Source of the DNA: an uncultured Caryophanales bacterium
GTDB taxonomy: Bacteria; Bacillota_I; Bacilli_A; RF39; UBA660
Length of the DNA stretch: 37,267 bases
Assembly (NCBI GenBank): GCA_946408655.1
Contig: CAMJTE010000005.1
Location: 1-37,267, forward strand
Reading direction: 5' to 3'
In this document: positions 1-9,783 of the stretch, in pieces
Layout of the letters: each line of letters begins with the position of its first letter
Numbering within the stretch: the stretch's first letter is position 1
Translations under genes and position numbers: made by a program
Notes under the pieces: generated by a model
What the model saw: only the letters and a program-made list of their open reading frames with translations
Told to the model about the DNA's origin: nothing
Database searches by the model: none

Positions 1-299
1 TGCCACATGAAACTTATGTAATGGATTTAATGCAACCTTTAGTTGCAACAAATAACGAAAAGACATTTGATATTGAAGTTAAAGTAAACGGTGGAGGTAC
101 TAGTGGTCAAACTGGTGCAATTAGATTAGGTATTACACGTTGTTTACTTGCTTATGATGAAGCTAATAAAGATAATGATGACAGTTATAGAAAAATCTTA
201 AAAAGAGCTGGTTTTGTTACTAGAGACCCAAGAAGTAAAGAACGTAAGAAACCAGGATTAAAGGCTGCACGTCGTGCTCCACAATTTAGTAAAAGATAA
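1..299 (+). CDS. rpsI: 30S ribosomal protein S9, 5'-truncated by window edge
   Basis: Frame open from nt 3; C-terminus [20 protein letters not shown]...[25 protein letters not shown] is characteristic of S9. Confidence 0.97.
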   Translation, partial: PHETYVMDLMQPLVATNNEKTFDIEVKVNGGGTSGQTGAIRLGITRCLLAYDEANKDNDDSYRKILKRAGFVTRDPRSKERKKPGLKAARRAPQFSKR

Positions 300-323
300 T
301 ATTATATATTTAAAGTGTTTAGA

Positions 324-347
324 AAGTTCGTGTCTACGGGCTTTTTT
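324..347 (+). terminator. Rho-independent terminator after rpsI
   Basis: Stem AAGTTCGT/ACGGGCTT followed by T6. Confidence 0.75.
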
Positions 348-394
348 AGTTTAAATTTTATTTATTATAAATCATAAAATGTAATGGTGAATAT

Positions 395-1099
395 ATGAAA
401 GATTTAAAACCATTATTAAATAAGTTAATCGCTCATAGAGGAATACATAATAAATATATAAAAGGAAATAGTTTAGTAGCAATTGATATGGCTATTATGA
501 AGAATTATCCTGTTGAATTCGATATTACTTTAACTAAAGATAATGTAGTAATATTATGTCATGATAATTTTATCAAGTGCGAAAATAAAAGATACATAAT
601 AGGTAATTATTGTTATAAAAAATTAAAAAATGTTTGTCATGAACTTGTCAGTTTAGACGAGATTTTAAAGTTAGTTTCAGGAAAGGTGCCTCTATTAATT
701 GAACTGAAACCATATGTCAAAGGTAATAAATTAGAAAAAGAGGCAGTGAAAATATTAGATTCATATAATGGATATTTTGCTGTACAGAGTTTTAGCCCAT
801 TTATTATATATTGGTTTAAAAAGAATAGACCTAATTATATAAGAGGACAATTACTTACAAATACATATAACTATAATTTTATAGTTAATGGCATATATAA
901 ATATATGTTATTTAATAAATTTACTAATCCAGACTTTATATGTTATAATATCAAGGGATTACCAAATATACAAATTAAAAATGCAAGAAAGAGTAAACCT
1001 GTTATTGGTTGGACAGTAAAAAAAGAAAGTCAAATAAAAGAATATGATAAATATTGTGATAATTTTATATGTGATAATATATTAGAAATTAGGAAGTGA
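395..1099 (+). CDS. Glycerophosphodiester phosphodiesterase family protein
   Basis: LIAHRGIHNKYIKGNSLVAIDMAI, VEFDITLTKDNVVILCHDN, LLIELKP motifs of GDPD. Confidence 0.9.
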   Translation: MKDLKPLLNKLIAHRGIHNKYIKGNSLVAIDMAIMKNYPVEFDITLTKDNVVILCHDNFIKCENKRYIIGNYCYKKLKNVCHELVSLDEILKLVSGKVPLLIELKPYVKGNKLEKEAVKILDSYNGYFAVQSFSPFIIYWFKKNRPNYIRGQLLTNTYNYNFIVNGIYKYMLFNKFTNPDFICYNIKGLPNIQIKNARKSKPVIGWTVKKESQIKEYDKYCDNFICDNILEIRK

Positions 1100-1103
1100 T
1101 TTC

Positions 1104-1973
1104 ATGAGAATAAGTAATGAATGGAAAGATTATGAATGTATTGATGCGGGAAATGGTGAAAAGTTAGAACGTTGGGGTAACGTAATACTTAGACGTCCTG
1201 ATCCACAGGCTATGTGGTATACTGAAGTTAATTCTAAATGGAATAAGGTAGATGGCTTTTATCACCGTAGTAAATCTGGAGGGGGTAACTGGGAATTTTT
1301 TTCTAAATTAGATGAATTTTGGACTATTGATTATAAAGGATTAACTTTTAAAGTAAGTCCTACAGGATTCAAACATACTGGTTTATTTCCGGAACAAGCT
1401 GTTAATTGGGATTTTATGATGGATAAAATAAAAAATAGTAATAGAAAAATAAAGGTACTAAATCTATTTTCTTATACTGGTGGAGCAACTATGGCTTGTT
1501 CTAAAGCAGGTGCAGATGTAGTACAAGTAGATGCATCTAAAGGAATGACGGAGTGGGCTAAAGAAAATATGAAGTTATCTCATTTAGAAAATAATTCTAT
1601 TAGATTTATAGTAGATGATTGCCTTAAATTTGTAAAAAGAGAAGCACGTCGTGGTAATAAGTATGATGCAATAGTAATGGATCCTCCTAGTTATGGTAGA
1701 GGACCCAATAAAGAGATTTGGAAGTTTGAAGATAATATTTATAAATTAATTGAAGCATGTATGGATATACTATCCGATAAACCATTATTCTTTTTAATTA
1801 ACTCATATACAACAGGTGTATCAGGTGTAGTTTTAGAAAATATACTTAAGACAACAGTATTAAAAAAATATCCAAATGGTATTGTTGATTCTGGTGATAT
1901 AGGGCTTCCTATAACTAACAATGATTTAGTATTACCATGTGGAATATATGGTAGGTATCAATCTAATGATTAA
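1104..1973 (+). CDS. Class I SAM-dependent methyltransferase (rRNA large-subunit MTase-like)
   Basis: VLNLFSYTGGATMACSKAGADVVQVDASKG SAM-binding motif and MDPPSYGRG catalytic motif. Confidence 0.88.
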   Translation: MRISNEWKDYECIDAGNGEKLERWGNVILRRPDPQAMWYTEVNSKWNKVDGFYHRSKSGGGNWEFFSKLDEFWTIDYKGLTFKVSPTGFKHTGLFPEQAVNWDFMMDKIKNSNRKIKVLNLFSYTGGATMACSKAGADVVQVDASKGMTEWAKENMKLSHLENNSIRFIVDDCLKFVKREARRGNKYDAIVMDPPSYGRGPNKEIWKFEDNIYKLIEACMDILSDKPLFFLINSYTTGVSGVVLENILKTTVLKKYPNGIVDSGDIGLPITNNDLVLPCGIYGRYQSND

Positions 1974-2616
1974 TATTTTATATGAAGATAATCATTTATT
2001 GGTAGTTGAGAAGCCAGTTAATATTCCAGTACAGTCTGATTCAAGTAAAGATATGGACTTCTTAACTTTATTAAAATATTATATTAAAAATAAATATAAA
2101 AAGCCTGGAAATGTATATTTAGGGCTTGTACATAGATTAGATAGACCTGTAGATGGAGTGATGGTATTTGCAAAAACTAGTAAATGTGCATCAAGATTAA
2201 GTGAGCAGATAAGAAATGAAGAATTTAGAAAAACGTATTTTGCAATAGTCGAAGGTAATATATTTGAAAGTGGATTGTTAAAGGATAAGTTATTAAAGGA
2301 TGAATGTACAAATACTGTAAAGGTAGATAATAATGGTAAAGATGCAGAACTGTACTTTGAAAGAATCGATTATAAAGATAGTCTATCACTAGTTAAAATT
2401 AATCTAAAAACAGGTCGTTCTCATCAAATTAGAGTTCAGTTTTCATCAAGAGGATATCCATTATACGGAGATCATAGATATAATAAGAATTGTAAGAAGA
2501 ATTCTCAAATTGCGTTATATGCGCAAAGTTTATCTTTTAATCATCCTATAACTAAAGAAAGATTAACATATTCTTTGCCTTTGCCTAGTAGATATCCATT
2601 TAATATATTTAAATAA
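1966..2616 (+). CDS. RluA-family pseudouridine synthase
   Basis: VHRLDRPVDGVMVFAKT and GRSHQIRVQFSSRGYPLYGD; likely start ATG 1966 overlapping the upstream stop by 8 nt. Confidence 0.92.
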   Translation: MINILYEDNHLLVVEKPVNIPVQSDSSKDMDFLTLLKYYIKNKYKKPGNVYLGLVHRLDRPVDGVMVFAKTSKCASRLSEQIRNEEFRKTYFAIVEGNIFESGLLKDKLLKDECTNTVKVDNNGKDAELYFERIDYKDSLSLVKINLKTGRSHQIRVQFSSRGYPLYGDHRYNKNCKKNSQIALYAQSLSFNHPITKERLTYSLPLPSRYPFNIFK

Positions 2617-2642
2617 AAATGTCAATCGTCGACATTTTTATA
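2614..2642 (+). terminator. Rho-independent terminator
   Basis: TAAAAATGTC...GACATTTTTA inverted repeat. Confidence 0.7.
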
Positions 2643-2695
2643 TTGACTTTTAGATAAATTCATAGTAGATTAGTTATAGTAAAGGTTGTGATAAT

Positions 2696-3478
2696 TTGAA
2701 AGAATATGCTATAAATTTTGGATATATAGATGGTGAAAATAAAAGTTCGATAGAAAAAAAAGAATTAATGATTTTTCCGACAATATATAATAGAATCTTA
2801 AAAGATGATGCATCAAAAGAAAAAATTAGTCCTACTTTATCATTGAATAGTTTTGTTCAATTACTTGTACATGACGGCTGGGTTGGATTACATGATGATA
2901 ATGCTGTAACAAAGGAAAAATCAACTTTTCGATTATATTCAAAAAAATATAATACTCAACTTTTAATTTCAATTTCAAATGATAAAGTATTTAATAGAAA
3001 TTATCAAATGTATATTAGTGATGGAATTGGTATATTGAGAAAAATAACTGGGAATAATTTGATATATTTCAATAATGGTTTAAATCAAAATACTGATAAT
3101 AATCATTATCCGAAGATTGTTGTTGATAACACAGTTAAAACAAAAGTCAAAGTATATATAAACAGTGTGAAAAAACTATTTAAAGAAAAACCAAAATTAG
3201 CAATTGCTCTTTGCACATTAACTGTTGCTGTAACTGTTGCTGCAGGAGGTTTTGTTATAAAAACCGTTGTTGACAGGGTAGAAACTCAAAAACTTTTAGA
3301 TGAATATAAAAAATATTCGTATCAAGTAAATCAGACTCTTGATGCCACAAGTCATAATGAGAATTTTTTTCAAGCTGAAAAAAATGGTAATGTAGATAAT
3401 TCACTTGCTAATCCAAATGAACAGTTGGAGCAAGAGAAAATGGATTATAATGCTCAAAATTATCAAAGTATAAGATAA
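2696..3478 (+). CDS. Hypothetical single-pass membrane protein
   Basis: TTG start preceded by AAAGGTTGTG; one strong TM segment (LAIALCTLTVAVTVAAGGFVI); no family recognised. Confidence 0.7.
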   Translation: MKEYAINFGYIDGENKSSIEKKELMIFPTIYNRILKDDASKEKISPTLSLNSFVQLLVHDGWVGLHDDNAVTKEKSTFRLYSKKYNTQLLISISNDKVFNRNYQMYISDGIGILRKITGNNLIYFNNGLNQNTDNNHYPKIVVDNTVKTKVKVYINSVKKLFKEKPKLAIALCTLTVAVTVAAGGFVIKTVVDRVETQKLLDEYKKYSYQVNQTLDATSHNENFFQAEKNGNVDNSLANPNEQLEQEKMDYNAQNYQSIR

Positions 3479-3505
3479 AAGGCATATAGTTAAATAGGTG
3501 ATTAT

Positions 3506-4183
3506 GTGATTATATATAAAAATAAGCCTAACAAACTATATGTTTTTATTATATTTATATTTTTAGTATTATTGGGGGGATTATATAAAATAAAAGCAAC
3601 TTCTCTACCGCTTTTTGGTCATACATTTTACATTGATCCTGGACATGGTGGTCTTGATCCTGGTTCTATATATAAAGATACATATGAAAAAAATATAAAT
3701 CTAGATATATGTTTTGCAATAAAAGAAAAATTAGAAAGTCTTGGAGCAGTAGTATACATGACTAGATATGGTGATTATGATTTAAGTTATATGCGAACTG
3801 GTGCGAGAAAAAGAAGTGATTTAAATAATAGAGCTAAAATAATTAATGAATCTAATGCTGATATGTATATATCTATACACCTAAACTCAGTAACATCTAC
3901 TACTTGGCATGGCGCACAAGTATTCTATGATGATGTTAACGACAAAAATATAGAGATAGCAAATTTATTTCAAGAACACTTTAAGAAAAATCTTAATACG
4001 AAAAGAGAAGTTAAAGAAATAAAAACAATGCTTTTAAATAGAAAAATAACCATACCAGGAGTACTTATAGAAATAGGATTTCTATCTAATGCCAATGATA
4101 GATATTTATTAAGACAAAAATGGTATCATGAAAAGATTGCTAAAAATATTAGCAAAGTATTAATTAATTATTATAAGGCATAA
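3506..4183 (+). CDS. cwlD: N-acetylmuramoyl-L-alanine amidase (CwlD-like)
   Basis: FYIDPGHGGLDPGS, YISIHLNS, GVLIEIGFLSNANDRYLL motifs of Amidase_3; N-terminal TM. Confidence 0.87.
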   Translation: MIIYKNKPNKLYVFIIFIFLVLLGGLYKIKATSLPLFGHTFYIDPGHGGLDPGSIYKDTYEKNINLDICFAIKEKLESLGAVVYMTRYGDYDLSYMRTGARKRSDLNNRAKIINESNADMYISIHLNSVTSTTWHGAQVFYDDVNDKNIEIANLFQEHFKKNLNTKREVKEIKTMLLNRKITIPGVLIEIGFLSNANDRYLLRQKWYHEKIAKNISKVLINYYKA

Positions 4184-4199
4184 CCATGGCCTTTTTTTC
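4175..4199 (+). terminator. Rho-independent terminator
   Basis: AAGGC...GCCTT stem followed by T-run. Confidence 0.6.
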
Positions 4200-4220
4200 A
4201 TACAATTTTATAGGTGAAAC

Positions 4221-5273
4221 ATGAAAAAAATAATACTAACAATTATTCTATTTATACCTTTTATAATAAAAGGTATTAGTACTTCTGCAACTAGCGCAAT
4301 CCTAATGGATACAGATAATAATAGGATAATATATTCTAAAAATATTCATGATGTAAGGAGCGTTGCAAGTATCTCTAAGATAATGACAGCTGTTCTTGCG
4401 GTAGAGTCAGGAAAACTAGATAGAGAGGTTAAAATTAATAGTTCTATCAATAAGGCATATGGTTCTGCTATATATATTAAAATAGGTGAAAAAATGAAGT
4501 TAAGAGATTTAGTATATGGACTTATGCTTAGAAGCGGAAATGATGCAGCTCTTGCCATTGCCGACTTTGTAGGAGGAGACGTTGATAACTTTGTCACAAT
4601 GATGAATCATAAAGCTAAAGAAATAGGAATGAAGAATACTAAGTTTAATAACCCTAGTGGATTAGATGAAGATAAAGGGAATTATTCAACTGCTTATGAT
4701 ATGGCAATATTAACAAGTTATGCAATGAAACTAAATGATTATAAAGATATAGTTAAAACTAAAGAGTATAAATTAGAAACAAATAAAAATACTTATATAT
4801 GGTATAATAAACATAAATTACTTAGATTATATAAATATACAACAGGTGGAAAAACAGGATTTACTAAAATTGCCAAAAGAACACTAGTTACAACTGCATC
4901 TAAAGATAATACAAATCTTGTTGCTGTAACGCTTAATGATGGTAATGATTTTAAAGATCATATGGATTTATTTGATTATGGATTTGATAATTATAAAAGT
5001 TATACAATATTAAAAAAAGGTACTGTTAATATCTATGATGAGAATTATTACAAAGATTATAATCTATATATAAAAAAAGACTTTAAATACATTTTAGATG
5101 ATAGTGAAAAAGAATCAGTTAATATTAAATATAAAATAAAAAAGATAAAAAAGGTAAGAGATAGACAAGAAGTAGGTAGTGTTATAGTTAATCTTGGAGA
5201 TAAAAGGATACATAGTGAACCAGTATATGTAAAAACTAAAGTTAAGAATAAGAAGAAGTGGTATCTATGGTAA
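4221..5273 (+). CDS. D-alanyl-D-alanine carboxypeptidase (DacF-like)
   Basis: SxxK (SISK), SGN (RSGNDAA), KTG (GKTGFT) penicillin-binding motifs; signal peptide; precedes spmA as in sporulating Bacillus dacF-spm arrangements. Confidence 0.92.
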   Translation: MKKIILTIILFIPFIIKGISTSATSAILMDTDNNRIIYSKNIHDVRSVASISKIMTAVLAVESGKLDREVKINSSINKAYGSAIYIKIGEKMKLRDLVYGLMLRSGNDAALAIADFVGGDVDNFVTMMNHKAKEIGMKNTKFNNPSGLDEDKGNYSTAYDMAILTSYAMKLNDYKDIVKTKEYKLETNKNTYIWYNKHKLLRLYKYTTGGKTGFTKIAKRTLVTTASKDNTNLVAVTLNDGNDFKDHMDLFDYGFDNYKSYTILKKGTVNIYDENYYKDYNLYIKKDFKYILDDSEKESVNIKYKIKKIKKVRDRQEVGSVIVNLGDKRIHSEPVYVKTKVKNKKKWYLW

Positions 5274-5848
5274 ATATAATTTGGACATTATTTATTGCTT
5301 GTGGAATAATATATTCAATATTTACTAACAATGTAGAAGTAGTTAATAATACTATTATGGAAAGTTCTAAAACTAGCCTTGATATGATTATGCAAATATT
5401 TCCTGTTCTTGCTCTTTGGATGGGACTTATGAATATTGCAGAAAAATCTAAATTATTAGATAAATTCTCTAATCTTATATCTCCAGTACTAACTAAATTA
5501 TTTCCAGAAGTACCTAGAGGGCATGAATCATTAAGTTATATAGCCAGTAATATAATAGCTAATGTATTTGGGCTTGGTAGTGCGGCTACTCCGTTTGGCT
5601 TAAAAGCTATGGATTCTCTTCAGAAACTAAATAAAAAGAAAGATACTGCAAGCAGGTCTATGATTACATTTCTAATTATTAATACTAGTGGAGTAACATT
5701 AGTTCCGACAACCATAATATCAATGCGTATGATGTATAAAAGTGTAAATCCTACTAGTATACTTTTGGCATGTATTATAGGAACTGCTTGTTCAACAATA
5801 GGAGGTATATTTGTGGATAGAATATTTACAAAGTGGTATCATCATTAA
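5267..5848 (+). CDS. spmA: Spore maturation protein A (nucleoside recognition domain)
   Basis: Multi-TM, LGSAATPFGLKAMDSLQKLN motif; paired with SpmB. Confidence 0.9.
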   Translation: MVNIIWTLFIACGIIYSIFTNNVEVVNNTIMESSKTSLDMIMQIFPVLALWMGLMNIAEKSKLLDKFSNLISPVLTKLFPEVPRGHESLSYIASNIIANVFGLGSAATPFGLKAMDSLQKLNKKKDTASRSMITFLIINTSGVTLVPTTIISMRMMYKSVNPTSILLACIIGTACSTIGGIFVDRIFTKWYHH

Positions 5849-6362
5849 ATATATTTCTAATTTAATAATTCCTGTAATAGTATTACTTATAATACTTTAT
5901 GGAATTAGAAAAAAAGTACCAGTTTATGATACTTTCTTAGAAGGCTCTAAAGATTCAGTAGGTATGATTATGAGTCTTTTTCCTACATTTCTAGCTATGA
6001 TACTTGGAGTCAATATACTCATAAATAGTGGCTTTTTATCTTTCTTGCTAGGCTTTTTTAAACCATTATTTTCAACTTTAAATATTCCTTTAGAAATACT
6101 TCCTCTTGCTGCTATTCGTCCAATATCGGGGAGTGCATCACTTGCAATACTAAATAGTATTTATGATACTCATGGTCCAGATTCATTTGTTGGACTTCTT
6201 GCGTCAGTTATGCAAGGATCAACCGATACAACTCTTTATGTAATTACTTTATACTTTGGTAGTGTTGGTATAAAAAAAATAAGGTATGCACTTTGGGCAG
6301 GGTTATGTGCAGATTTAATAGGGATAATTGCAAGTATAATAATCACAAATATTTTGTTTTGA
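5811..6362 (+). CDS. spmB: Spore maturation protein B
   Basis: ILYGIRKKVPVYDTFLEGSKDS, RPISGSASLAIL, GSTDTTLYVITLYFGSVGIKKIRYAL; overlaps spmA. Confidence 0.9.
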   Translation: MWIEYLQSGIIIKYISNLIIPVIVLLIILYGIRKKVPVYDTFLEGSKDSVGMIMSLFPTFLAMILGVNILINSGFLSFLLGFFKPLFSTLNIPLEILPLAAIRPISGSASLAILNSIYDTHGPDSFVGLLASVMQGSTDTTLYVITLYFGSVGIKKIRYALWAGLCADLIGIIASIIITNILF

Positions 6363-6391
6363 CACATAAGATTATTTAATGTATAATTGGT

Positions 6392-7120
6392 GTGGTGATG
6401 TCGGTGGAAAGAGTACAAAAAGTAATCGCAGCCTCAGGATATTGTTCGAGAAGAAAAGCAGAAGAATTAATAAAAAAAGGTTTAGTATATATAAATGGAA
6501 ATATTGCAAACCTTGGTGATAAAGTCAGTGGCAATGATTATATTGAGGTTGAAGGAAATGCAATAAGTGAAAAGCAGGATAAAGTTTATTATTTGCTTAA
6601 TAAACCTCGTGGTGTTATTACAAGTACTACTGATGATAAGGGTAGAAAGACTGTTGTTGATTTAATAGCTGATAATAGAAGAATATATCCAGTAGGTAGA
6701 CTTGATTATGATACTACAGGATTAATCATAATTACTAATGATGGAGAGTTAGCTAATTTACTTACACATCCTAAAAATAATATTGATAAAGTATATATTG
6801 CAAAGATAGAAGGATTAATTACTAAAGGTAATATTAGAACATTAGAAAATGGTGTAGTAATTGATGGAAAGAAGACTGCAAAAAGCAAAGCCAAAATATT
6901 AAAAGCAGATAAAAAGAGTAATACATCTATAGTTGAGTTAACAATCCATGAAGGACGTAATCATCAAGTTAAGAATATGTTTAAAGCATTAGGTTATAAT
7001 GTTATTAAGCTTAAAAGAGAACGCATTTCATTTTTAACGGTAGATGGATTATCTTCAGGTGATTATAGACAGTTATCAATCCATGAAGTAAAAAAACTAT
7101 ACAACGAAGCAAAGGATTAA
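6392..7120 (+). CDS. rluB: RsuA/RluB-family pseudouridine synthase
   Basis: S4 domain ERVQKVIAASGYCSRRKAEELI; GRLDYDTTGLIIITNDGELANLLTHP; EGRNHQVKNMF. Confidence 0.93.
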   Translation: MVMSVERVQKVIAASGYCSRRKAEELIKKGLVYINGNIANLGDKVSGNDYIEVEGNAISEKQDKVYYLLNKPRGVITSTTDDKGRKTVVDLIADNRRIYPVGRLDYDTTGLIIITNDGELANLLTHPKNNIDKVYIAKIEGLITKGNIRTLENGVVIDGKKTAKSKAKILKADKKSNTSIVELTIHEGRNHQVKNMFKALGYNVIKLKRERISFLTVDGLSSGDYRQLSIHEVKKLYNEAKD

Positions 7121-7135
7121 CATCTTTGCTTTTAT
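7109..7135 (+). terminator. Rho-independent terminator
   Basis: GCAAAG...CTTTGC followed by TTTTA. Confidence 0.65.
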
Positions 7136-7137
7136 AT

Positions 7138-7236
7138 TGCTTAGAAAAACGTGTGAATTAGAATAAAAAGTCCCTTGAAAAACGTGTAAACTATTTTGAA
7201 AAGTGCTTAGAAAAACGTGCGAGTATATTGAAATAT
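7138..7236. repeat. Three tandem 33-bp imperfect repeats
   Basis: Unit starts 7138, 7171, 7204; core yTtaGAAAAACGTG in all three; exact 33-nt period. Confidence 0.85.
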
Positions 7237-7267
7237 ATAATGAAATGTGATACTATATATGTAGGTG

Positions 7268-8584
7268 ATGAAAATGAAAAGAAAAATTTATTCTAAACTA
7301 CTAGAATGGAAGAATAATACAAAAAATATTAAACCGTTAATGGTATTGGGTGTAAGACAAGCTGGAAAAACTTATATAATTGAAGAGTTTTGTAAAAATG
7401 AGTATAAAAATTATATGTATGTTAATTTATTAGAAAATGATACAGTAAAAAATTTATATGATTTAGATTTAGATTCAAATGAAAAATATTTAAGACTTAA
7501 AGCAATTCTAAAATTTGATTTAGATAAAGAAGATTCAATTTTGTTTATTGATGAAATACAAGAATCAGAAAAACTTATATCAGAATTAAAATATTTTTGT
7601 GAAAAACATAATAATGTTAGAATTGTTTGTGCCGGTTCTTTGTTAGGTGTAAAACTAAAACGTTTAAAATCATCATTTCCAGTTGGTAAGGTAAAACTGC
7701 TTAAATTGTATCCAATGGATTTTGAAGAGTTTTTAATGTCTATGGGAGAAGATTATTTGATTGAATGCATTAAAGATTGTTATAACAATAATAAGTCTAT
7801 GACAGAGTCAATTCATAATAAAGCATTAAGTTTATATAGAACCTATCTAATTACTGGTGGAATGCCAGAGAGTATTCAAAATATGGTAGATATAAAAGGT
7901 GATTATATCAACTATGATACAACAATTGTAAATGATATATTAGAATCATATTTTAATGATATGAATAAATATGTGACAAATGATGTAGAAGCATTAAGAA
8001 TTAAAAGATTATATAACTCTCTACCATCGCAATTATCTAATGTATCTAAAAAGTTTCAATATTCAAATATATCTAAGGATGCTCGTGCTAGAGATTATGC
8101 AACATCACTTGATTGGTTAGAAGCAAGTAACATGGTTATAAAATGTAAGTGTGTAAAAAATCCAGAGATTCCATTAGAAGGATTTGTTGATGATGATACT
8201 TTTAAATTATATTTAAGTGATATAGGGGTTTTAAACAATATTATAAAAATTAGAGTCGAGGATATATTAACTGATAATATTTCACTATATAAAGGAATAA
8301 TGATTGAAAACTATGTAGCAAATCAATTGTTATGTAATGGATTTGATTTATACTATTGGAAAAATGATGCAACTGCAGAGATAGATTTTCTGATTTATAC
8401 AAAAGATGGGATTGTTCCAGTAGAAGTTAAAGCAGGAGATAATACTCAATCGAAGAGTTTGAATGTATATAATAATTCGTATGAACCAAAGTATTCAATA
8501 AGAATTAGTACAAAGGATTTTGGTTATAATGAAAAAACAAGAATTAAGTCAATACCTCTTTATGCGGTGTTTATGATAAAGTAA
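7268..8584 (+). CDS. AAA-type ATP-binding protein (AAA_14/DUF4143 family)
   Basis: Walker A GVRQAGKTY, Walker B ILFIDEIQE, C-terminal YYWKNDATAEIDFLIYTKDGIVPVEVKAG (nuclease-like fold region). Confidence 0.9.
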   Translation: MKMKRKIYSKLLEWKNNTKNIKPLMVLGVRQAGKTYIIEEFCKNEYKNYMYVNLLENDTVKNLYDLDLDSNEKYLRLKAILKFDLDKEDSILFIDEIQESEKLISELKYFCEKHNNVRIVCAGSLLGVKLKRLKSSFPVGKVKLLKLYPMDFEEFLMSMGEDYLIECIKDCYNNNKSMTESIHNKALSLYRTYLITGGMPESIQNMVDIKGDYINYDTTIVNDILESYFNDMNKYVTNDVEALRIKRLYNSLPSQLSNVSKKFQYSNISKDARARDYATSLDWLEASNMVIKCKCVKNPEIPLEGFVDDDTFKLYLSDIGVLNNIIKIRVEDILTDNISLYKGIMIENYVANQLLCNGFDLYYWKNDATAEIDFLIYTKDGIVPVEVKAGDNTQSKSLNVYNNSYEPKYSIRISTKDFGYNEKTRIKSIPLYAVFMIK

Positions 8585-8615
8585 AAAACTAATTCGCATT
8601 TTGTGAATTAGTTTT
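8585..8615. terminator. Bidirectional terminator between convergent genes
   Basis: AAAACTAATTC-gcattttgt-GAATTAGTTTT perfect 11-bp stem. Confidence 0.8.
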
Positions 8616-8802
8616 CTTCTACTTTAATTGCATCAACTGGACATCCGTCTTTTGCATCCATAACATCATCATTTAAATCTTCTGGAACAATATCAGTTTT
8701 AACATCCATAATTCCATCATCTCCATATTCGAATACATCATTACAAATTGCTTGACATGCCCCACATCCGATACAAGTATTTCTATCAACTTTAACTTTC
8801 AT
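8608..8802 (-). CDS. Ferredoxin (4Fe-4S)
   Basis: MKVKVDRNTCIGCGACQAICNDVF...CPVDAI; start at 8802 preceded by AGGAGGTA. Confidence 0.92.
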   Translation of the reverse strand: MKVKVDRNTCIGCGACQAICNDVFEYGDDGIMDVKTDIVPEDLNDDVMDAKDGCPVDAIKVEEN

Positions 8803-8938
8803 AGTACCTCCTAGAACAATTATAAATGACTTATAAAAAAAAATCAATAAAAATCATGTTTAGTGTAGAAATAATATTTGTTTTATAGTATAATGTTAAT
8901 TGTACAAAAATAGACATAATGTTAGATTGGAGTTAGTT

Positions 8939-9772
8939 ATGAAAAAATTCTTTTTGTTTGTTATTTTGACCTTTATATTTCCATTATTCATTAATGCGGA
9001 AAACAGAATTGTTTTTGAAAATGAAGAAGCAGAAATTACCCCAGGCGGTACATATGATGTTGCAATAAAAGTTTTATCTGATGCAGATTTTGATGAAGTA
9101 GATTTTGGGATAATTACAACATCAGCATTAATAAAACTTAATAATGTTAAAATTAATGAAGAATTTGTAAATAGTGATAATAAAGATTATGTATTAAAAT
9201 CTAAAACCAAACAAAAATCTGGAACTGTAGTTGCGACTGTAACACTTAAAGTTGATAATAATGTTCCAATTGGTACAACTGGATTTATAAAAATAACAAA
9301 TCCAAAGTTAACTTCAGATAAAAAGTATAATCTAGATATTGCAACTCTTAATGTTACTGTTAAAGAAGAGATTAAAAGTAATCTTTTAGCAAGTCTATCT
9401 TCTACAATTGCTCCTTTTGAATTTAATAACGATAAATTTGAATATGAAGTTAAAGTAGATGATAATGTAGATGAGTTTGATTTAGTGGCAGAGGCAGAAG
9501 ATTCTAAAGCAGTAGTAAATATATCTAGTCAAAAGTTAGACAAGAGAAAGAACATTATTAATGTAAAAGTATCTAGAGATACGCTTGAGGATAAGACTTA
9601 TAAAGTAGTTGTTATAAAAAATATAAAAGAAGATAATAGTAAAAAAATTGTTAGAAATTCAAGTAGTGATAAAAAGACTACATCTATGATAAAGAATAAG
9701 TGGTTACCTATTATAGTTAGTTTAGTAGCTCTTCTTATTGTAGATTTATTCTTTGTAAAGAAAAATAAATAA
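8939..9772 (+). CDS. Secreted/anchored protein with cohesin-like and cadherin-like beta-sandwich segments
   Basis: N-terminal signal peptide, cohesin-like GTYDVAIKVLS...VATVTLKV, cadherin-like beta sandwich (LLASLSSTIAPFEFNNDKFEYEVKV), C-terminal TM. Confidence 0.65.
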   Translation: MKKFFLFVILTFIFPLFINAENRIVFENEEAEITPGGTYDVAIKVLSDADFDEVDFGIITTSALIKLNNVKINEEFVNSDNKDYVLKSKTKQKSGTVVATVTLKVDNNVPIGTTGFIKITNPKLTSDKKYNLDIATLNVTVKEEIKSNLLASLSSTIAPFEFNNDKFEYEVKVDDNVDEFDLVAEAEDSKAVVNISSQKLDKRKNIINVKVSRDTLEDKTYKVVVIKNIKEDNSKKIVRNSSSDKKTTSMIKNKWLPIIVSLVALLIVDLFFVKKNK

Positions 9773-9783
9773 TTAGGTGACTT

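Noticed and set aside
7138-7236. CRISPR array
   Set aside because: Repeats are contiguous 33-bp imperfect tandem units with no unique spacers, and no cas genes are present.
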